DNA from: Halomonas sp. LR3S48
GTDB taxonomy: Bacteria; Pseudomonadota; Gammaproteobacteria; Pseudomonadales; Halomonadaceae
Length of the DNA: 64,000 nucleotides
Assembly (NCBI RefSeq): GCF_025725665.1
Contig: NZ_CP107009.1
Coordinates: 2,356,001 to 2,420,000 of the forward strand
Direction of reading: 5' to 3'
The translations under genes and the position numbers were made by a program. Positions 33,063 to 40,592 of the stretch are shown in pieces. The notes beneath the pieces are model-generated. The model did not search any database and had not been told where the DNA came from. It saw nothing but the letters and a program-made list of their open reading frames with translations. Positions within the stretch are counted from its first letter, which is position 1. Each line of letters opens with the position of its first letter.

Positions 33063-33317
33063 TTAGGCTGATCGCAAATTGCAGTGTAGCGAAAACGGGC
33101 CAGTCCTTGGCCCAACGCGCTTCCATGCAGAGGAAAATGCCATGAGATGAAGGGTTCATGGCAGCCTCAGACTAACGGACCATGCTCTCAGCCTCTATGG
33201 TCAATCACTGCATTGCTTGTAAGCGATATCTCACGAAACTATGCGCGAGGGCTTACAGTGCCGAGTCTCGAACCCGAGTAAGCTTTTGTATCTCAGAAGC
33301 AACCGGGGGAAGGAATC
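33063..33317. other. Non-coding stretch after umuC with two dyads
   Basis: No gene seen. A perfect stem TGCCATGA-N10-TCATGGCA lies at 33138-33163. TGTAAGC (33218-33224) and GCTTACAG (33251-33258) form a dyad related to the one before the operon (31046-31088); the segments leading into the right arm (CCAAATTGTGCG and CGAAACTATGCG) are also similar. Confidence 0.5.
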
Positions 33318-33578
33318 ATGAGGCAGGAGACCTTTACCGCCGCCGGCGTCGATTTGGAGCTGATGCTGCTGCGGGATAGCAGCAGCCGGCACTGGCTTGT
33401 CATTGCGCGATGGCGCAACGAGAAAGACGAACTATCGACCCATACGCTGCCACCACTTGCACCTGATTTAACAGAAGAACTGGCATGGCGCGAGGCGCGC
33501 TCCTGGGCAGTCAAACGGTTGACGAGAGAGATGCTGGAAGCGGGCGGCGTGAAGACAAAATTTTCGGTACCCACCTGA
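33318..33578 (+). CDS. Hypothetical island protein, 86 residues
   Basis: ATG at 33318 preceded closely by GGGGAAGGA. It opens MRQETFTAAGVDLELMLLRD, has a strand-rich middle (HWLVIARWRNEKDELSTHTL) and a C-terminal helix AWREARSWAVKRLTREMLEA. It may be a small DNA-associated or antirestriction-sized protein, but no family is recognised. It precedes a small Cys-containing gene by 21 bases. Confidence 0.55.
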   Translation: MRQETFTAAGVDLELMLLRDSSSRHWLVIARWRNEKDELSTHTLPPLAPDLTEELAWREARSWAVKRLTREMLEAGGVKTKFSVPT

Positions 33579-33599
33579 ACCAGACAGAAGGCCACGGAC

Positions 33600-33821
33600 A
33601 TGGCTCACCGCTCAATTCACTACCGCTTTTCGACGCTGGGCTCACACGCGCTGTACTGCAGCTGTGGCAATGCAGAGCTCAGCCGAAATCAGGCATGGGC
33701 AACCTTCCAGGCGCAGGAGTCGGGTAGTCAGCGTGTGGTGGCGTGCCGTGCGTGCGGGTGGACGGAACTGGTCAGCTTCGATCGACGGATACGCCGGGCT
33801 GCCGAAGCGCTGGCGGAGTAA
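33600..33821 (+). CDS. Small zinc-ribbon-like protein, 73 residues
   Basis: Four cysteines in two pairs, YCSCGNAEL near residue 19 and ACRACGWTEL near residue 50, with a helical spacer, suggest a zinc-binding ribbon. The opening is MAHRSIHYRFSTLGSHALYC and the end is a basic helix (DRRIRRAAEALAE). The function is unknown. It lies convergent with a 36-residue gene on the other strand. Confidence 0.55.
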   Translation: MAHRSIHYRFSTLGSHALYCSCGNAELSRNQAWATFQAQESGSQRVVACRACGWTELVSFDRRIRRAAEALAE

Positions 33822-33836
33822 GCCGAGGGCGCGGCT

Positions 33837-33947
33837 CTACGCGATTCTACGGTAGACCTCGGCTCCTTGCTTTGCCAGCCGGCGGATGATGGATTTGTGG
33901 CCTTCGGTAAGGTCGTCGTGGGCGTCGTGGGCAGTGGGATCTGACAT
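33837..33947 (-). CDS. Small basic protein, 36 residues
   Basis: On the minus strand GGAG lies 6 bases before an ATG at 33947; the stop TAG is at 33837-33839. The product opens MSDPTAHDAHDDLTEGHKSI and ends IRRLAKQGAEVYRRIA. An acidic and His-rich half is followed by a basic amphipathic helix. It is the last gene before the tRNA-proximal boundary. The good ribosome site and protein-like pattern support it. I know no function. Confidence 0.5.
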   Translation of the reverse strand: MSDPTAHDAHDDLTEGHKSIIRRLAKQGAEVYRRIA

Positions 33948-34002
33948 GCTTACTCCTGTTCACTCGGTGGGCTTGAGAAAACAGTATCGCCTCGGCACAA
34001 CG

Positions 34003-34046
34003 AAAAAACCGCCTCATCGCTTCCGTTTCCGGTTTGATGGGCGGTT
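34003..34046 (-). terminator. Element-supplied terminator behind tRNA-Ser
   Basis: Minus-strand stem AACCGCC/GGCGGTT extended by CATC/GATG with one bulge, followed by TTTTTT (34008-34003). It ends the tRNA-Ser transcript now that the original terminator lies 12.6 kb away. Confidence 0.8.
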
Positions 34047-34097
34047 CGTTGGGTAGCTTAGCAATTCGGCGCTAAGTTACTGATAATTCGGGTGAGC

Positions 34098-34111
34098 TGG
34101 CGGAGGGACAG
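34098..34111. repeat. Attachment-site copy inside tRNA-Ser
   Basis: The 3' terminal 14 bases of the tRNA gene, including the encoded CCA, identical to 21485-21498. The tRNA gene remains whole after insertion. Confidence 0.87.
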
Positions 34112-34187
34112 GGATTCGAACCCTGGGAAGGCTCTCACCTTCGCCGGTTTTCAAGACCGGTGCATTCAACCGCTCTGCCATCCCTCC
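34098..34187 (-). tRNA. tRNA-Ser (anticodon UGA)
   Basis: A 90-base gene on the minus strand. Acceptor GGAGGGA pairs with TCCCTCC; discriminator G and CCA are encoded. The anticodon stem CCGGT/ACCGG holds the loop CTTGAAA, anticodon TGA at 34153-34151. A long variable arm (GCGAAGGTGAGAGCCTTC region) and T-arm with GTTCGAATC complete a class II tRNA. Its 3' end is the integration site of the element. Confidence 0.97.
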
Positions 34188-34202
34188 GGCTCACGGGGGC
34201 GA

Positions 34203-34230
34203 ATATTACCAGTTATGCTCATAAGGTCAA
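34203..34230 (-). promoter_or_regulatory. tRNA-Ser promoter
   Basis: On the minus strand TTGACC (34230-34225), a 16-base spacer and TAATAT (34208-34203), followed by a C-rich discriminator TCGCCCCC, as is usual for stringently controlled stable-RNA promoters. Confidence 0.82.
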
Positions 34231-34252
34231 GCTTCCCAGCCAAGGAGGCCGG

Positions 34253-34696
34253 ATGTCATCTCATGCCAGTTCACCAGTGCGGCCATCCGCCGCCGTGGCC
34301 GCCGCCGTTGTTATCCGGGGGAGGGTGCTGATGGTGCGTCGGCGCAACCCTCCCAATGCCGGCATGCTGGCGCTTCCGGGAGGGCGAGTGGAACCGGGCG
34401 AGCCGCTGATGGAGGCTGCCGTACGCGAATTGCGCGAAGAGACCGGCATCGTGGCCGACCCAGAGCGGGTGCTGACGGCCATCGATCAGTTCCAGTACGA
34501 CGACGAAGGTTGCCTGTTGAGCCACTTCGTCATAGTGGTGGTGATCTGTCGCTGGGTCGGTGGAACCGCTATCGCGGGTGACGATGCCAGTGAAGTTCAA
34601 TGGCTCGACGTCGCTCGGGTTGGCTGCGAATCGAGCCTCTGTGCCAGCGCCAGGCGTATCGCCCTCGAGGTGCTTGCAGAGACATCGAGACGATGA
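34253..34696 (+). CDS. NUDIX hydrolase, ADP-ribose pyrophosphatase-like
   Basis: A 147-residue pyrophosphohydrolase. The Nudix box is GGRVEPGEPLMEAAVRELRE with the following ETGIV. The start at 34253 has GGAGG 4 bases upstream. SAAVAAAVVIRGRVLMVRRR is the first strand pair and SEVQWLDVARV the usual closing part. ADP-ribose or NADH are likely substrates for this subgroup, not proven. It diverges from tRNA-Ser, so it is the first chromosomal gene outside the element. Confidence 0.87.
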   Translation: MSSHASSPVRPSAAVAAAVVIRGRVLMVRRRNPPNAGMLALPGGRVEPGEPLMEAAVRELREETGIVADPERVLTAIDQFQYDDEGCLLSHFVIVVVICRWVGGTAIAGDDASEVQWLDVARVGCESSLCASARRIALEVLAETSRR

Positions 34697-34806
34697 AGGT
34701 TCGTTGAGTCTTGTAGAACTAAGGACTTGCGCCGGGAACCAACCAACGGCATCCTTGGTCAACAGCAGAGATCAAACCAAGATCAATCACAGGGAGCTCT
34801 GGATCA

Positions 34807-35475
34807 ATGGCCTATCACGACACACATGTGGCCCAGCACTCGTCACAGGCCGTCAGTGCCAACAAGGTGCTGCGCAACACCTATGCGCTACTGGCGATGA
34901 CACTGCTGTTCTCCGCCGTCACAGCGGGTGCCGCCATGGCCATGGGCATCGAGCGGATGAACATCCTGGTCTTCTTCGTCGGTGCATACGGCTTGATGTT
35001 CCTGGTGCACAAGACCGCCAACTCGGCCATGGGCCTGCTGGCAACCTTCGCCTTCACCGGCTTCATGGGTTTTACCCTCGGTCCGATCCTCAGTGCGTAC
35101 CTGGCCCTGCCCAACGGTGCCGCGCTGATCATGAATGCCCTGGCAATGACCGCACTGACCTTCATCGGTCTCTCCGCCGTGGCACTGGTAACCAAGAAGG
35201 ACTTCAGTTTCCTGGGCAACTTCCTCATGGCGGGTGCCATCGTGCTGATCCTGGCCATGGTGGCGGGCCTGGTCTTCCAGATCCCCACCCTGATGCTCAT
35301 GGTATCGGCAGGCTTCGTGCTGTTCTCCTCGGCCGCCATTCTCTACCAGACCAGCGAGATCGTGCATCGCGCCGGCGAGACCAACTATATCCTCGCCACC
35401 ATCACCCTGTACGTCTCGATCTACAATCTCTTCATCAGCCTGCTGTCGCTGCTTGGTATCATGAGCAGCGACTGA
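34807..35475 (+). CDS. yccA: Bax inhibitor-1 family membrane protein YccA
   Basis: Inner-membrane protein of 222 aa with seven hydrophobic segments. The acidic first loop and TNYILATITLYVSIYNLFIS near the end are typical of BI-1 proteins. In E. coli, YccA is a substrate and modulator of the FtsH protease, sparing SecY when secretion is blocked. GGGAG lies 10 bases before the ATG. In gammaproteobacteria yccA is often beside tusE/dsrC, as here. Confidence 0.92.
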   Translation: MAYHDTHVAQHSSQAVSANKVLRNTYALLAMTLLFSAVTAGAAMAMGIERMNILVFFVGAYGLMFLVHKTANSAMGLLATFAFTGFMGFTLGPILSAYLALPNGAALIMNALAMTALTFIGLSAVALVTKKDFSFLGNFLMAGAIVLILAMVAGLVFQIPTLMLMVSAGFVLFSSAAILYQTSEIVHRAGETNYILATITLYVSIYNLFISLLSLLGIMSSD

Positions 35476-35497
35476 CAACCGACAGGTCAGGCATCGC

Positions 35498-35521
35498 CAG
35501 GCCCCGCCGATGCGGGGCCTG
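35498..35521 (+). terminator. Stem-loop between yccA and tusD
   Basis: CAGGCCCCGC, CGAT loop, GCGGGGCCTG, followed by CGTGTTTG. A strong 10-bp stem that ends or weakens yccA transcription before the tus genes. Confidence 0.7.
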
Positions 35522-35546
35522 CGTGTTTGAGAAAGCAGGAACTACC

Positions 35547-35939
35547 ATGCGCTATGGTCTACTCGTCGAGGGAGCGCCCTACAGCAGCCAGGCTGCCCAT
35601 TCCGCATTGCGCTTTGCCTCGGCGCTGATCGCGAAAGGGCACCGATTGGAGGGCGTCTTCTTCTACCATGACGGGGTGTACAATGCGGCACGCCTTGCCG
35701 CACCACCCCAGGACGAGCCGCACCTGTACGATGCGTGGTGCTCGCTGAATGCCGAGCACGGCACTCAGCTGCAAGTCTGTATCGCCGCCGCACTGCGACG
35801 TGGGCTACTCGATCCACGGGAAGCCGACCGTCATGGCAAGCTGGGCCATAGCGTCGAAGCGCCCTTCGAGTTGACGGGGCTCGGCCAACTGATCGATCTG
35901 GGGCAAGCGGTCGATCGGCTGGTGACCTTTGCCCCCTGA
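35547..35939 (+). CDS. tusD: Sulfur relay protein TusD
   Basis: Sulfurtransferase subunit (130 aa) of the TusBCD hexamer, which passes sulfur from TusA to TusE for 2-thiouridine in tRNA wobble positions. The start at 35547 gives MRYGLLVEGAPYSSQAAHSA, the DsrE-type opening. The active cysteine is the one in LQVCIAAALRRG. FFYHDGVYNAARL is a conserved loop. It heads the tusDCBE-acpH run. Confidence 0.92.
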   Translation: MRYGLLVEGAPYSSQAAHSALRFASALIAKGHRLEGVFFYHDGVYNAARLAAPPQDEPHLYDAWCSLNAEHGTQLQVCIAAALRRGLLDPREADRHGKLGHSVEAPFELTGLGQLIDLGQAVDRLVTFAP

Positions 35940-35949
35940 GGAAGCGACG

Positions 35950-36327
35950 ATGACATCCCGTATGAGTGTCGACGGCGATTTACTGGTCATCCTGCGGCAT
36001 GCGCCACACGGCAGCAGTTGGCTGCGCGAAGGGCTCGATGCGGCACTGGTGGCCGCCGCCTTCGGACAGTCGGTAAGCCTGTTGTTCCAGGGCGACGGCA
36101 TCCTGGCCCTGGCCAGGGAGCAGCAGGTTGGCCCCCTGGGCCAGAAGGGTACTGCGGCCACCCTGGACATGCTGGCGATGTACGACATCGAGTCGCTGCA
36201 CTTCGACCTGGAGGCGTGCGAGCGTTTCGGGCTCACCCCGCAGGACCTGCAGCTCCCCGCCGCTGGGGTCGATGCCAGTTCGATTCCACAGCTGATCGCC
36301 GGGCATCGGCTGGTCCTGACATTCTGA
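35950..36327 (+). CDS. tusC: Sulfur relay protein TusC
   Basis: DsrF-type subunit (125 aa) of TusBCD, probably structural rather than sulfur-carrying. GAGG lies 7 bases before the ATG at 35950. LVILRHAPHGSSWLREGLDA and SVSLLFQGDGILAL are the family's core strands. The protein has a single Cys (LEACERFG), not at the position used in TusD. It begins 10 bases after tusD. Confidence 0.9.
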   Translation: MTSRMSVDGDLLVILRHAPHGSSWLREGLDAALVAAAFGQSVSLLFQGDGILALAREQQVGPLGQKGTAATLDMLAMYDIESLHFDLEACERFGLTPQDLQLPAAGVDASSIPQLIAGHRLVLTF

Positions 36328-36352
36328 ATGCCCCCCATCTGCGAGGATGCCC

Positions 36353-36643
36353 ATGATCCTGCACATTCTCAATCGACCGCCCAGTTCGAGCCTGATCTAT
36401 CGCGACGCGCTCGCCGCGATGGGCAGCGGGGACCGGCTGCTACTGATCGAGGATGGCGTCCTGGGCGCCATGACGGCGCAGGTGCGCCACTTCCAGGCGA
36501 TAGATGGACACCTATTCGCCTTGCGCGAAGATCTGAGCGCGCGCGGGCTTCTGGGCCAGTGCGACGCAAGCGTTCAGGTCGTCGATGTGGATGGCTTCGT
36601 CACCCTGACCGAAGAGGCCGACAAGACAGTGAGCTGGTTCTGA
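36353..36643 (+). CDS. tusB: Sulfur relay protein TusB
   Basis: DsrH-type third subunit (96 aa) of TusBCD. The ATG at 36353 has GAGG 6 bases upstream; an ATG at 36347 would add two residues. MILHILNRPPSSSLIYRDAL and DRLLLIEDGVLGAM match the family, and TLTEEADKTVSWF is close to its usual C-terminus. The stop overlaps the tusE start (TGATG). Confidence 0.9.
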   Translation: MILHILNRPPSSSLIYRDALAAMGSGDRLLLIEDGVLGAMTAQVRHFQAIDGHLFALREDLSARGLLGQCDASVQVVDVDGFVTLTEEADKTVSWF

Positions 36644-36996
36644 TGGCTTCAGCCGAGATCGAACGCTACCTGAACGTCGGCGATGAGCCTATCGCGCTCG
36701 ACCCCGAGGGCTATCTCATCGACCTGACGGTATGGACGCCAGCCGTGGCCGAGGCCCTTGCTGCAGAGGAGGGGCGGGAGCTCACAGCGGAGCACTGGGA
36801 GGTGATCGAGGTGATTCGCGGTTTCTATTCACGCTACGAGGCGTCGCCGGCCATGCGCCCACTGGTCAAGGCGGTAGGCCAAGCCCTGGGGCCGGAAAAA
36901 GGCCGTTCGCTGCACCTGATGAAACTCTTCCCCGACAGCCCCGCCAAGGTGGCGGCTCGCCTTGCCGGGTTGCCGAAGCCCGCCAACTGCCTGTGA
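36643..36996 (+). CDS. tusE: Sulfur carrier TusE (DsrC family)
   Basis: Accepts sulfur from TusD and works with MnmA on tRNA (117 aa). The start overlaps the tusB stop by one base. DPEGYLIDLTVWTPAVAEAL and LTAEHWEVIEVIRGFYSRY are DsrC signatures. The conserved penultimate cysteine is present in the C-terminal KPANCL, while the second DsrC cysteine used in dissimilatory sulfur metabolism is absent, as in TusE. The E. coli gene lies elsewhere; direct fusion to tusDCB makes one operon here. Confidence 0.94.
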   Translation: MASAEIERYLNVGDEPIALDPEGYLIDLTVWTPAVAEALAAEEGRELTAEHWEVIEVIRGFYSRYEASPAMRPLVKAVGQALGPEKGRSLHLMKLFPDSPAKVAARLAGLPKPANCL

Positions 36997-37006
36997 TGGC
37001 CGCGAC

Positions 37007-37576
37007 ATGAATTTCCTTGCCCATGCCTGGCTTGCCCGCGGCGGAAGCGACGACTTCCTCTACGGCAACCTGATCGCAGACGGCGTGAAGGGGGGCGATC
37101 TGTCGGCGTGGCCGGACGAGGTTGCCAATGGCATTCGTCATCACCGCCGTGTCGACGCCTTCGTCGATACGCACCCCGTGGTACTCGCGGCACGCAGGCG
37201 TGCACCTCAGGAGTATCGGCGCTACGCAGGCATCGCCCTCGACCTGGTGTGGGATCACTTCGTGGCACGGGAGCTCGCACTCGACAGGCAGGAATCCCGC
37301 CTGGTGCTACGCAGCTACCGGGTACTCGGCCGCCATCCCGCTCCGGCCCGCCTGGAGCGCATGGTTCCGGCGCTGGTCGCTCAGGACTGGCTGCACCGCT
37401 ATGCCGACTTCGGCTTCACCTGCGATGCAATACGCGGTATCGGTCAGCGCCTCTCGGGCCCCAATCGTCTGGCGCCATTGGTACCCTGGCTGAAAGAGGA
37501 TTACCCCGACCTCAAGCGTGACTTCCGCCACCTGTGGCCGGCGGTCACCGATGTGCTCGAGATTCCCGATCCCTGA
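37007..37576 (+). CDS. acpH: Acyl carrier protein phosphodiesterase AcpH
   Basis: Removes the 4'-phosphopantetheine arm from acyl carrier protein (189 aa). MNFLAHAWLARGGSDDFLYG and VANGIRHHRRVDAFVDTHPV carry the His and Asp metal ligands of this HD-like family. The start at 37007 is 10 bases after tusE. The end region LDRQESRLVLRSYRVLGRHP and later segments match the family. Probably cotranscribed with the tus genes, a neighbourhood without an obvious functional link. Confidence 0.88.
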   Translation: MNFLAHAWLARGGSDDFLYGNLIADGVKGGDLSAWPDEVANGIRHHRRVDAFVDTHPVVLAARRRAPQEYRRYAGIALDLVWDHFVARELALDRQESRLVLRSYRVLGRHPAPARLERMVPALVAQDWLHRYADFGFTCDAIRGIGQRLSGPNRLAPLVPWLKEDYPDLKRDFRHLWPAVTDVLEIPDP

Positions 37577-37649
37577 GCCGGTCCGATCGAGCCGACACCA
37601 CACTCCCCACGGTTCCGGGCTCGTCAGCTCGGTGGCATCTCGTCAGTGA

Positions 37650-38189
37650 TTATCCAGGCTCGCGGCTGGTGGAAATCCTGCATTGCGCACGCGCTTTCGG
37701 CTCGCAGGCACGCGCGAGCAGGTGAACCAGGATGATGGAGGCACAGACCGGCACGGCGATCGCTACCCAGGACATCGGAAACCCGAGCGTGTCTGCGCTG
37801 AGTCGTGCCTGGCGTGCAATGAAGCCGCGTGTCATGTCCATTCCCGGGCCGAACAGGCTGAAATAGACCACCGGCATCAAGAAAATAAGCACCGCCGCAC
37901 CGCGCACGCTTGCCGTGAGCCGCCTCCAGGGCAGCCCTCTGCCGTGAAAAGGATCCTGAAAGAGCGCCGGGTCGGCTTTCGACTTGAAGGAGAGGGTGGC
38001 GCCGAGAAGTCCACTCCAGACCATCATGTAGCGGGCCATTTCCTCCGTCCAGGACGGTGGGGCGCTGAAGGCATAGCGCGCCATGACCTGAATTGCCACG
38101 AACACCAGCATTGCCGTCAGACACAGCACCGCAAGGCGTCGGGTCAGCCAGTCGAGCCAGTCACTGAGAATGATGATTGAGCGGTACAT
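37650..38189 (-). CDS. dctQ: TRAP transporter small membrane subunit (DctQ)
   Basis: A 179-residue membrane protein with four helices, including LAVLCLTAMLVFVAIQVMAR and VRGAAVLIFLMPVVYFSLFG. The family motif ARYAFSAPPSWTEEMARYMM is well preserved. It forms the membrane complex with DctM that imports a carboxylate or related solute with Na+. It is the last gene of the amidase-dctM-dctP-dctQ run, an unusual order because dctQ usually precedes dctM. Confidence 0.9.
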   Translation of the reverse strand: MYRSIIILSDWLDWLTRRLAVLCLTAMLVFVAIQVMARYAFSAPPSWTEEMARYMMVWSGLLGATLSFKSKADPALFQDPFHGRGLPWRRLTASVRGAAVLIFLMPVVYFSLFGPGMDMTRGFIARQARLSADTLGFPMSWVAIAVPVCASIILVHLLARACEPKARAQCRISTSREPG

Positions 38190-38279
38190 ATCCGGGGCAC
38201 CCTGTCATGAGCATGATGATTGCCCAGCCTCGAGCGGTTGCGAACTCGGCTTCGAGCCTGGGCAATGAAGGTTGCGTAC

Positions 38280-39272
38280 TCACTCGGATAAACGGGCACG
38301 TTGAGCGAGCCCCGACCAAGTCTCCACCTGTTCCGGTGTCAGGGCGGTGTCATGGTAGACCGGCTGTGACAGTTCGCGGAATCTTTCTCTTGCCGTATCC
38401 GATAGCACTAGCACCTCCACGCCCGCGGTCTCGAGCTCCGCCAGTGCCTTTGGCGTGATTTCTTCCAGCCAGGTGCGATTGGCCCGATTGGCGACCTCGA
38501 CCGCCTCGTCGACGATTTGTCTCTCGTCATCGCTCAGGCCCCGGTACCAGTCATCCGAGACGAGGACGGCACGCAGCGCATTCATGACATTGGCATCGGT
38601 GAAATAGCGCACGATATCCGTCTGGCCGAACATGATGGGTACGAGTGGCGTATTGATGTAGCCATCGACGATGCCTGTCTGCAGGGCGGCGGGCACTTCT
38701 CCCCACGAGACGATTGTCCCGTTGGACCCCCAGGCCTTGTAGAGGGCGATCTGAGCATCATCGAGGGCTCGCATCCGCAGATCGTTCATGTCGTCAGGTG
38801 CGGTGACGGCCTTTCGTGTCGTGATGATGCCCGAAGGCGGCCCGAGCGGTACGATCGCCAGTAGTCGAACGCTGGCATGTGCGATGTCATCATTGATTCG
38901 AGTCAACACATCGCCTTCGGCCAAGGCCCGGTCCATATGGGCCACACCATCGAATAGATAAGGCAATCGAACACCAAAGATGAATGGATCGATGCGAGCG
39001 ACAGAGTTCACATCCGATAGCGATACTTCCAGCAGCCCCATTGATATCTGGTCAAGCTTTTCCGCTTCTCCCCCAATGGCGTCACGTGGTAGCTCCCTGG
39101 CCATCAGGCCTCGCTCGTTGAGCGCTTCGGTGAAGTGGTGCGCCCAGACATAGGAGCCTGACCTCTCGAGATCCGGCGGGCTGTCGAGGGCAACCTTGAT
39201 CTCATTGCTCAAGGCTACGGTGGGTAACGCAAGAAGGGCGCTGGCCAAGGCAAGCTTTTGCCACAGTTTCAT
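38280..39272 (-). CDS. dctP: TRAP transporter periplasmic solute-binding protein (DctP)
   Basis: Exported binding protein (330 aa) of the DctP family. The signal peptide is LALASALLALPTVALSNEIK. GEAEKLDQISMGLLEVSLSD and DLRMRALDDAQIALYKAWGS are the usual domain segments, where an Arg (in LRMRA) contacts the carboxylate of the ligand in characterised members, and QTGIVDGYINTPLVPIMFGQ follows. The ligand is likely an organic acid or an amide-derived acid given the adjacent amidase; the sequence does not fix it. Confidence 0.9.
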   Translation of the reverse strand: MKLWQKLALASALLALPTVALSNEIKVALDSPPDLERSGSYVWAHHFTEALNERGLMARELPRDAIGGEAEKLDQISMGLLEVSLSDVNSVARIDPFIFGVRLPYLFDGVAHMDRALAEGDVLTRINDDIAHASVRLLAIVPLGPPSGIITTRKAVTAPDDMNDLRMRALDDAQIALYKAWGSNGTIVSWGEVPAALQTGIVDGYINTPLVPIMFGQTDIVRYFTDANVMNALRAVLVSDDWYRGLSDDERQIVDEAVEVANRANRTWLEEITPKALAELETAGVEVLVLSDTARERFRELSQPVYHDTALTPEQVETWSGLAQRARLSE

Positions 39273-39299
39273 GGCGTATCTCCTTTGTGGTTGTTATCG

Positions 39300-40583
39300 T
39301 CAATCTACGTTGAAGCCAAATATTCGCGGCAGCATCAGGCTGATTTCAGGAAAGAATGCGATGATCGACAGGGTGACGATCTGTACGGCGATAAACGGCA
39401 GGGTCGCCAGGGCGAGTCGCCAGTAGTTCAGCTTCGCGATCGCCGCCACCACGATGAGGCACTTGCCGAGCGGTGGCGTAATCAGGCCGATGCAAAGGTT
39501 GAAGCACACCACGATGCCCAGGTGTACCGGGCTGATACCCTGCAGCAGTGCAGTGGGGGCGAGCAGTGGAACAAGCAGGGTGAGCGCCACGGGCGTGTCC
39601 ATGAACATCCCGGCGATCAGCAGAACAACGATCAGCAGGATGAGGTATCGAGTCCCGGTGAGTCCCGCTGATTCCACCCATCCTGACAACAATTGCGGCC
39701 AGCCGAGCAGTCCTGCCAGATAGCTCAGTACTGCGATTGCACACAAGATGATGAAGATTGCCCCCGTCAAGCGGGCCGTTGCCTCGGCAGCCTCATAGAA
39801 GAGCTTGGGCGTCATGCCTCCAAGCAGCCTGCCGACAAGGATGGCGGCCACGACGGCCAGTGCGGCGCCCTCGGTGGGCGTCGTCAGGCCAAAGACAATA
39901 CTGCCAAGGATGATGACGGGTATGGCCAGGGCGGGGGCGGCCCTCAGGAAGCTGGCTCGGAGAGGCGGAACATCGATAGCACTGCCGCCAGGATGGTCCT
40001 GTCGCCGTGCAAGCCAGCCATTCATGCCGAACAGCATGCCGGCCAGCAGCAGGCCGGGAAGGATGCCGGCTACGAAAAGCGCTGCAACCGAGGTGCCGGT
40101 CAATCCTCCGTAGATGATCATGATGATGCTGGGCGGGATGATCGGTCCGATCATGGAGGAGGCGGCAGTGATGGCCCCGGCATAATAGGGCGAGTAACCG
40201 CGCTCCCGCATGGCGGGGATCAAGGTATTCGACACCGCTGCCGCGTCGGCCACGGCCGATCCCGATATGCCGGAAAAGAACAAGCTGGTCATGATGTTGA
40301 CGTGCCCCAGCCCGCCCTTGAGGCGTCCCAGCAAGGCCATCGCCAGGTCGATCAAGGCTCGCGTTACCCCGGTCCGGTTCATTAGCTCGCCGGTGAGGAT
40401 GAACAACGGCATAGCCATGAAGGCGAAGACATCCAGTTGGGAGAAGATGCGCTGGGGAACGATGGCCAGATACTGTGGATAGCCCGCTGCAATGAAGGCG
40501 AGGATCGCGGTGGCGCCCATCAGATAGGCGAACGCCGTACCGGTGGTGAGGAATACCAGAAAGGCTGCGATAACGTACGCCAT
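39300..40583 (-). CDS. dctM: TRAP transporter large membrane subunit (DctM)
   Basis: Large permease (427 aa), 12 or more hydrophobic segments. MTSLFFSGISGSAVADAAAV and ASSMIGPIIPPSIIMIIYGG are characteristic DctM motifs, and NLCIGLITPPLGKCLIVVAA is the mirrored one in the second half. It couples Na+ entry to solute import. It starts 9 bases after the amidase stop and 27 bases separate it from dctP, so one transcript is likely. Confidence 0.93.
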   Translation of the reverse strand: MAYVIAAFLVFLTTGTAFAYLMGATAILAFIAAGYPQYLAIVPQRIFSQLDVFAFMAMPLFILTGELMNRTGVTRALIDLAMALLGRLKGGLGHVNIMTSLFFSGISGSAVADAAAVSNTLIPAMRERGYSPYYAGAITAASSMIGPIIPPSIIMIIYGGLTGTSVAALFVAGILPGLLLAGMLFGMNGWLARRQDHPGGSAIDVPPLRASFLRAAPALAIPVIILGSIVFGLTTPTEGAALAVVAAILVGRLLGGMTPKLFYEAAEATARLTGAIFIILCAIAVLSYLAGLLGWPQLLSGWVESAGLTGTRYLILLIVVLLIAGMFMDTPVALTLLVPLLAPTALLQGISPVHLGIVVCFNLCIGLITPPLGKCLIVVAAIAKLNYWRLALATLPFIAVQIVTLSIIAFFPEISLMLPRIFGFNVD

Positions 40584-40592
40584 GGCTGACTC

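Larger units (their letters stand above)
21485..34111. mobile_element. Integrative element in tRNA-Ser(UGA), about 12.6 kb
   Basis: The bounds are two exact copies of TGGCGGAGGGACAG (21485-21498 and 34098-34111), which is the 3' end of the tRNA-Ser gene on the minus strand. A P4-type integrase lies just inside the left copy, and the tRNA gene itself lies at the right end. Gene content is mostly small hypothetical genes with overlapping starts, plus alpA, a winged-helix protein, a VasI-like gene, phage remnants and umuDC. No terminase, capsid, relaxase or type IV secretion genes are recognisable. Likely classes are decayed prophage, phage satellite or a small unclassified integrative element. 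Confidence 0.88.
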
